64,000 nt of DNA. Origin: Oryzomicrobium sp. GTDB lineage: Bacteria; Pseudomonadota; Gammaproteobacteria; Burkholderiales; Rhodocyclaceae. A program made the position numbers and the translations under genes. The notes beneath the pieces are model-generated. The model worked only from the letters and a program-made list of their open reading frames with translations, searched no databases and had not been told where the DNA came from. Positions 59,710-64,000 of this stretch are shown here, in pieces. Every line of letters begins with the position of its first letter. Position 1 is the stretch's first letter. The stretch covers positions 337,673 to 401,672 of the forward strand of contig NZ_JAJTBG010000002.1 of the NCBI RefSeq assembly GCF_021287045.1, read 5' to 3'.

Positions 59710-61725
59710 ATGGCAGAACTCAATCCCCCCCAGCGCGAAGCGATCCGCTACCTGGATGGCCCCTTGCTGGTGCTGGCCGGCGCCGGCTCGGGCAAGACCC
59801 GTGTGATCACCCAGAAAATCGCCTACCTGATCGAGGAGTGCGACTTCCATCCCGGCTCCATCGCCGCCATCACCTTCACCAACAAGGCCGCGCGGGAGAT
59901 GGAAGAGCGGGTGGGCAGCCTGCTCACACACCGCAGCGGCCCGTCGCCGCTGATTTCCACCTTCCACTCCCTAGGCATGCGCCTGCTGCGCCAGGAATCC
60001 CGGGCGCTCGGCTACAAGCCGGGATTTTCCATCCTGGATTCCACCGACTGTTTCGGCCTGGTCGGCGAGCTGACCAAGTCGGTGGACAAGAAGGTGGTGC
60101 GGGCGGTGCAGAGCCAGATTTCCAGCTGGAAGAACGCCCTGATCAGTCCGGACGGGGCTGCCAGCGTCGCCCAGGGCGAGACCGAGGCCCTGGCCGCCCG
60201 GGTCTACCGGGACTACGAGGCCACCCTTAAGGCCTACCAGGCCATGGACTTCGACGACCTGATCGGCCTGCCGGTACGCCTGTTCGAAGAACATCCGGAC
60301 GTCTGCGAGCGCTGGCAGAACAAGCTGCGCTACCTGCTGGTGGACGAGTACCAGGACACCAACGCTTGCCAGTACCGGCTGTTGAAGCTGCTTACCGGCC
60401 CCCGGGCGATGTTCACCGCCGTGGGCGACGACGACCAGGCCATCTACGGCTGGCGCGGCGCCGACATCGAGAACCTGCGCGGCCTGCCGCGGGATTTCCC
60501 CCGGCTGAAGGTGATCAAGCTGGAGCAGAACTACCGCTCCACGGTGCGCATCCTCAAAGCCGCCAACACCCTTATCGCCAACAACGAGAAGCTGTTCGAC
60601 AAGACTCTGTGGTCCGACCTGGGGCTGGGCGACCCGATTACCGTCACCGTGTGCAAAGACAACGAGCACGAGGGCGAATCGGTGGTGATGCGCCTGCAGG
60701 CGCACAAGTTCGAGAACCGCACCCGCTTTGCCGACTACGCCATTCTCTACCGCAGCAACCACCAGGCCCGCACCATCGAGCAGTACCTGCGGGACGCCCG
60801 CATCCCCTACCTGATCTCCGGCGGCCAGTCCTTCTTCGACAAGGCCGAGATCAAGGACATCACCAGCTACCTGCGCCTCTTGGCCAACAGCGACGACGAC
60901 CCGGCCTTCATCCGCGCCGTCACCACGCCCAAGCGCGGCGTCGGCACCTCGACCCTGGAAGTGCTTGGGCGCTACGCCGGCGAGCGGCACATCTCGCTGT
61001 TCGCCGCCTTGTTCGAGGAAGGCTTCGCCCAGCGCGTCGGCGCCCGCCAACTCGAACCCCTGCTCGAATTCGGCGAGTTCATCAACCGCCTCGAATGGCG
61101 CGCCAAGAAGGAGCCGGCCGGCCCGGTGCTGGCCGACATGCTCGACGCCATCGGCTACGAGCGCTGGCTGTTCGACCACGAAGAGGTCCGCGCCGCCGAA
61201 TCGAAATGGGCCAACGTTCAGGAGTTTTCCGCCTGGCTGACCAAGAAGGGCGACGAGGATGGCAAGACGCTGGTGGAGCTGACCCAGACCATCGCCCTGA
61301 TCAACATGCTGGAAAAGAAGAATGCCGACGGCGGCGAGATCGACGCGGTGCAGCTATCCACCCTGCACGCCTCCAAGGGGCTGGAGTACAAGCATGTCTT
61401 TTTGGTGGGGGTGGAGGAGGGCATCCTGCCCCACCGCGAATCCACCGCCCCGGACAAGCTGGAAGAAGAACGCCGCCTGATGTACGTGGGCATCACCCGG
61501 GCCCAGCGCAGCCTGCATGTTTCCTACTGCGAGAAACGCAAGCAGGCCAAGGAATGGATTCCCTGCGAGCCGTCGCGCTTCATCGAGGAAATGGGCAAGG
61601 ACGACCTGCGCATCTCCGGCGGCAAGCAGTCGGCGCCGCCGGAAAAGCAGGAAGTGAAAAAACGCTTCGGCAACCTCAAGGCCATGCTCGCCGGTGGCGG
61701 CACGGACCCAGGGAGCGGCGGTTAA
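59710..61725 (+). CDS. rep: ATP-dependent DNA helicase Rep
   Basis: 671 residues, SF1A helicase. Motif [10 protein letters not shown], motif Ia [11 protein letters not shown], motif [10 protein letters not shown], motif [16 protein letters not shown], motif IV QNYRST, motif [18 protein letters not shown] and motif [13 protein letters not shown] are intact. The N-terminus [24 protein letters not shown] fits Rep rather than UvrD/PcrA. It displaces proteins ahead of replication forks. The leader holds a GC-rich hairpin (GCGCCCCGC/GCGGGGCGC) shortly before the ATG. Confidence 0.94.
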   Translation: MAELNPPQREAIRYLDGPLLVLAGAGSGKTRVITQKIAYLIEECDFHPGSIAAITFTNKAAREMEERVGSLLTHRSGPSPLISTFHSLGMRLLRQESRALGYKPGFSILDSTDCFGLVGELTKSVDKKVVRAVQSQISSWKNALISPDGAASVAQGETEALAARVYRDYEATLKAYQAMDFDDLIGLPVRLFEEHPDVCERWQNKLRYLLVDEYQDTNACQYRLLKLLTGPRAMFTAVGDDDQAIYGWRGADIENLRGLPRDFPRLKVIKLEQNYRSTVRILKAANTLIANNEKLFDKTLWSDLGLGDPITVTVCKDNEHEGESVVMRLQAHKFENRTRFADYAILYRSNHQARTIEQYLRDARIPYLISGGQSFFDKAEIKDITSYLRLLANSDDDPAFIRAVTTPKRGVGTSTLEVLGRYAGERHISLFAALFEEGFAQRVGARQLEPLLEFGEFINRLEWRAKKEPAGPVLADMLDAIGYERWLFDHEEVRAAESKWANVQEFSAWLTKKGDEDGKTLVELTQTIALINMLEKKNADGGEIDAVQLSTLHASKGLEYKHVFLVGVEEGILPHRESTAPDKLEEERRLMYVGITRAQRSLHVSYCEKRKQAKEWIPCEPSRFIEEMGKDDLRISGGKQSAPPEKQEVKKRFGNLKAMLAGGGTDPGSGG

Positions 61726-61903
61726 GGCGGCGCCAGACCGCCGATTACAACTTGAAACGCCTTGTCACGCGCCTGATGACATCGGAACGGTCAGCGGCCG
61801 CGTTAATGCACTCAAGGCCCGGCGCGGTGCACACACCAAGCACCGCCAGGACCGGAACTCAAGCAGTGCATTTTTCGTAGTGACCCGTTCAAGGAGTTTC
61901 ATC

Positions 61904-62179
61904 ATGCTGAAGATCGTTGCCGCCACCGTTGCCTCCCTGTTCGCCGCCGCCGCTTTTGCCCAGGCCCCGGCCGCCGCTCCCGCCACCCCGGCTGCTCCCG
62001 TCAAGGCCGAAGCTGCCGCCAAGCCGGAAGTGAAGAAGGAAGAAGGCACCAAGGTCGAGAAGAAGGCCGAAACCAAGCACCATGCCAAGAAGGCCCACAA
62101 GGCCGAAGGCAAGGAAGCCAAGCCCGCCGGTGAAGCCGCTGGCGCTGCTGCCCCGGCTGCCGCTCCCGCTGCCAAGTAA
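61904..62179 (+). CDS. Secreted Ala/Lys/Pro-rich small protein, copy 1
   Basis: 91 residues. A signal peptide (MLKIVAATVASLFAAAAFAQ) is followed by Ala/Pro stretches and a Lys/His/Glu-rich middle (KKEEGTKVEKKAETKHHAKKAHKAEGK). It is low-complexity and resembles small periplasmic acid-shock-like proteins, but no family was recognised with certainty. Near-identical second copy 117 bases downstream. ATG is preceded by AAGGAG. Confidence 0.72.
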   Translation: MLKIVAATVASLFAAAAFAQAPAAAPATPAAPVKAEAAAKPEVKKEEGTKVEKKAETKHHAKKAHKAEGKEAKPAGEAAGAAAPAAAPAAK

Positions 62180-62296
62180 TCCGGCCGCACCGAACCGCAC
62201 CACCCACTGACACGACATCCACCGGGGAGCAGCCCGCTCCCCGGCCCACGCGGCGGTACGCCCAGAGGGCCCGCCCGTCACCCGAGGAGAAACATC

Positions 62297-62569
62297 ATGC
62301 TGAAGATCGTTGCCGCTACCGTCGCTTCCCTGTTCGCCGCCGCCGCCTTCGCCCAGGCCCCGGCTGCCGCTCCCGCCACCCCGGCCGCTCCGGTGAAGGC
62401 CGAAGCCGCCGCCAAGCCGGAAATGAAGAAGGAAGAAGGCGCCAAGGTCGAGAAGAAGACCGAAGCCAAGCACCACCACGCCAAGAAGGCCCACAAGGCC
62501 GAGGGCAAGGAAACCAAGCCCGCCACCGAAGCTGCACCCGCTCCGGCCGCCGCTCCCGCCGCCAAGTAA
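62297..62569 (+). CDS. Secreted Ala/Lys/Pro-rich small protein, copy 2
   Basis: 90 residues. It is almost the same as copy 1 over the signal peptide and the central Lys/His-rich part, differing by a few substitutions (such as HHHAKK for HHAKK) and a slightly different Ala-rich tail. ATG follows GAGGAG. Followed by a strong palindromic terminator. A tandem duplication is clear. Confidence 0.72.
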   Translation: MLKIVAATVASLFAAAAFAQAPAAAPATPAAPVKAEAAAKPEMKKEEGAKVEKKTEAKHHHAKKAHKAEGKETKPATEAAPAPAAAPAAK

Positions 62570-62588
62570 TCCGGCGAGCGCTGCCGCA

Positions 62589-62624
62589 AAGCAAAACGGG
62601 ATGCCTAGGCATCCCGTTTTGCTT
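62589..62624. terminator. Palindromic terminator between copy 2 and the cytochrome c gene
   Basis: AAGCAAAACGGGATGCC and its exact complement, read as one palindrome centred at TAG/GGC, form a stem with A and T tracts on either side. It can end both the plus-strand small-protein gene and the minus-strand cytochrome gene. Confidence 0.88.
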
Positions 62625-62648
62625 GTGCTGCGGTAAGTCGCAGTGCGC

Positions 62649-63086
62649 TTACTTGGCCAGGTCGGTGATGTACTTCACCACGGACTTGATCTCGTCGTCG
62701 CTCAGGTCGGCGCCGCCCTTGGCCGGCATGGCGTTCTTGCCGTGGGTCACGCTGTTGATCAGGGCGGGCATGCCCTGGGCGATGCGCGGCGCCCAGGCGG
62801 CCTTGTCGCCGGCCTTCGGCGCGCCAGCGGCGCCGGTGGCGTGACAGGCGGCGCAGACGGTTTCGAAAATGGTCTTGCCGTCGCGGGGGCCGGTGGCGAC
62901 GGGAGCGGCCTTGGCCAGCTCGAGCTGCGCCACGGGGGCGATGCGGGAATCCACGTCGTCGCTGTTGGCGGCCTTGCCGATGGGCTTGCCGACATAGGCA
63001 AAGGGAACCACCACGGCCATCAGGGCCACGGCGGCGACCAGGGTGATCACCATGATCTTGGACGAAGAACCTTTCTGCTCGGCCAT
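62649..63086 (-). CDS. Membrane-anchored class I cytochrome c (c5-like)
   Basis: 145 residues. One N-terminal membrane helix (about 11-33) anchors a periplasmic mono-haem domain with the CAACH motif (Cys78, Cys81, His82) and probable axial Met in NAMPA (Met120). The C-terminal helix (DDEIKSVVKYITDL) is typical of cytochrome c5/c555. An electron carrier to oxidases or reductases. The gene is divergent from the tRNA gene. Confidence 0.9.
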   Translation of the reverse strand: MAEQKGSSSKIMVITLVAAVALMAVVVPFAYVGKPIGKAANSDDVDSRIAPVAQLELAKAAPVATGPRDGKTIFETVCAACHATGAAGAPKAGDKAAWAPRIAQGMPALINSVTHGKNAMPAKGGADLSDDEIKSVVKYITDLAK

Positions 63087-63174
63087 GCTGAATCCTTTTT
63101 ACACGCGCGGGATTGGAAAAGCGCAGATTATAACCGTAGGAACCCCTTGTTTTGGCGCGGTTTGTACGGAAAAT

Positions 63175-63204
63175 TTGGACAGGTGCGGCGAATTTCGGTA
63201 TTCT
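63175..63204 (+). promoter_or_regulatory. Promoter of the tRNA-Arg gene
   Basis: TTGGAC (63175-63180) and TATTCT (63199-63204) are 18 bases apart; transcription would start just before the tRNA 5' end. Confidence 0.6.
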
Positions 63205-63216
63205 CACGCCTCCCAA

Positions 63217-63293
63217 GCGCCCGTAGCTCAGCTGGATAGAGTACTGCCCTCCGAAGGCAGGGGTCGTGCGTTCGAATCGCGCCGGGCGCGCCA
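63217..63293 (+). tRNA. tRNA-Arg (anticodon CCG)
   Basis: Complete cloverleaf: acceptor GCGCCCG/CGGGCGC, D-arm region AGCTCAGCTGGATAGAG, anticodon stem CTGCC/GGCAG with loop CTCCGAA (anticodon CCG, reading CGG), T-arm with GTTCGAATC, and encoded CCA. It is followed by a terminator and then an integrase gene; the 3' half of the tRNA is probably the attachment site of the island. Confidence 0.97.
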
Positions 63294-63305
63294 AAGATTC
63301 AAGAA

Positions 63306-63337
63306 AGGGCTGATTCCGCAAGGAATCGGCCCTTTTT
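63306..63337 (+). terminator. Terminator after tRNA-Arg
   Basis: GGGCTGATTCC pairs with GGAATCGGCCC (one G-T pair) around the GCAA tetraloop and is followed by five T. Confidence 0.9.
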
Positions 63338-63358
63338 GCTTTGCGGGAACGCTGGAAT

Positions 63359-63381
63359 TGCTACACGTCACTGCTACACGT
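63359..63381 (+). repeat. Direct repeat TGCTACACGT upstream of the integrase
   Basis: Two copies of TGCTACACGT (63359-63368 and 63372-63381), 13 bases apart, just before the integrase start. Closely spaced short repeats beside an integrase gene can be arm-type binding sites or operators. Confidence 0.45.
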
Positions 63382-63397
63382 GAAGGGCGCGCCAGCG

Positions 63398-63982
63398 ATG
63401 CCGGGGCATACCAACTTGGTCCGCAGAGGGGCTACGTATTACTTCAGGGCGCGGGTTTCTGAAGACCTCCAGCAGCACTACCAGCGACGGGAGTTCTTCC
63501 TCTCGCTGAAGACTAGGGACCGGCTTCAAGCCGAGGAAGCCCTGATACGTCTCAAGGCTCGGCTACTCGATGACTTCACCGCTCTACGGGGGGTCGCTCA
63601 AGCCGCCCCCGACCTTTCCCCACTCATCGCGCGCCCCAGTCTTTCTGTCCCAGCCTCCGCAAAGGTCTCGCTGTGGTCGTTGGTCGAGTATTGGACCAAC
63701 CAAACGGAACGCCGCCCCCGCACGCTGATGGAGGTCAATACCGCGTTCAAGCGGCTCATCGAGTGCAATGGCGAACTCTCGCCTGCTGAGGTTGAGAAGC
63801 GGCATATCGTCACCTTCAAGGATTGGATGCTGGCGCAAGGGCGCTCGGCGGCGACGGTTAAGAAGTCCATCGGGCTGTTGTCGGCGGTCTTCGAACTGGC
63901 GGTGGCAAACGACAAGATGCCTGCCAACCCGACCAAGGGAATCCGTCGACGTCCCCCCGTTTTCAGTAGCAGTGGGCTTTAG
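63398..63982 (+). CDS. Tyrosine recombinase/integrase, N-terminal part only
   Basis: 194 residues. The N-terminus MPGHTNLVRRGATYYFRARVSEDL is the beta-rich DUF6538-type head of phage integrases, followed by a SAM-like core-binding domain (about 90-180, SLVEYWTNQTERRPRTLMEV..., KSIGLLSAVFELAVANDKMPANPTKGI). The catalytic domain (R...HxxR...Y) is missing: after GIR the sequence turns to RRPPVFSSSGL and stops at 63982. Either the gene is truncated by a rearrangement or insertion, or a frameshift hides the rest beyond the window. It sits just after tRNA-Arg in tRNA-island orientation. Confidence 0.8.
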   Translation: MPGHTNLVRRGATYYFRARVSEDLQQHYQRREFFLSLKTRDRLQAEEALIRLKARLLDDFTALRGVAQAAPDLSPLIARPSLSVPASAKVSLWSLVEYWTNQTERRPRTLMEVNTAFKRLIECNGELSPAEVEKRHIVTFKDWMLAQGRSAATVKKSIGLLSAVFELAVANDKMPANPTKGIRRRPPVFSSSGL

Positions 63983-64000
63983 AATCCGAGGTTAATTTAC

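Noticed and set aside
63945-64000. Insertion sequence end interrupting the integrase
   Set aside because: Only about 55 bases are visible, with no transposase and no confirmed terminal repeat, so it is mentioned only as a possibility.

Overview
The window is a GC-rich chromosomal segment from a betaproteobacterium, most likely of the Rhodocyclaceae (Azospira/Dechloromonas-like). This rests on gene content and order: mnmG-rsmG-parA-parB running into atpI-atpBEFHAGDC, the UbiJ/Tim44/UbiE/DUF971 group, phoBR, a DUF3683 FAD/Fe-S oxidoreductase, a methyltransferase/pteridine reductase/ttcA trio, and rpoN-hpf-ptsN-hprK. The genus is inferred, not proven. Nearly all genes are housekeeping genes, and most long antisense reading frames are by-products of GC-rich codon use.

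Layout. 1-5.0 kb: a branched-chain amino acid (or amide) ABC importer whose second permease and first ATPase are fused. 5.2-6.9 kb: a receiver-TPR protein on the minus strand. 7.2-11.5 kb: tRNA modification (mnmG), 16S rRNA methylation (rsmG) and chromosome partitioning (parAB). 11.7-18.9 kb: the complete F1Fo ATP synthase operon with a strong promoter, an internal hairpin between atpB and atpE, and a terminator. 18.9-22.0 kb: minus-strand ubiquinone genes and neighbours. 22.1-24.2 kb: phoBR behind a near-consensus Pho box. 24.3-28.2 kb: two uncharacterised paralogues flanking a HIT protein, with a perfect palindrome upstream. 28.4-32.9 kb: a very large FAD/Fe-S dehydrogenase and a small YqaA-type membrane protein.

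33.0-38.8 kb is the accessory part. It holds a broken GNAT acetyltransferase, a headless phage tail-collar gene, and a giant repeat-rich autotransporter whose last beta-strands are put out of frame at a run of seven G. 38.9-49.0 kb returns to housekeeping genes: ilvA, 5-formyl-THF cyclo-ligase, slt, an NDUFA9-like protein, cca and small proteins. 49.1-53.2 kb: MidA-like methyltransferase, pteridine reductase, ttcA and an FHA protein. 53.4-59.6 kb (minus): recA-recX-lptB-rpoN-hpf-ptsN-hprK and a PsiF-repeat protein. 59.7-63.1 kb: rep helicase, two near-identical secreted Ala/Lys-rich small proteins and a membrane-anchored cytochrome c. The window ends with tRNA-Arg(CCG) followed by the N-terminal part of an integrase, the usual left edge of an island inserted at a tRNA.

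No CRISPR array, toxin-antitoxin pair or recognisable defence system was found. The best candidates for new biology are the paralogue/HIT cluster with its palindromic operator-like site (a related motif pair lies upstream of the methyltransferase/pteridine reductase genes), the poly-G frameshift in the autotransporter, the atpB-atpE hairpin, and the truncated integrase at the right edge.
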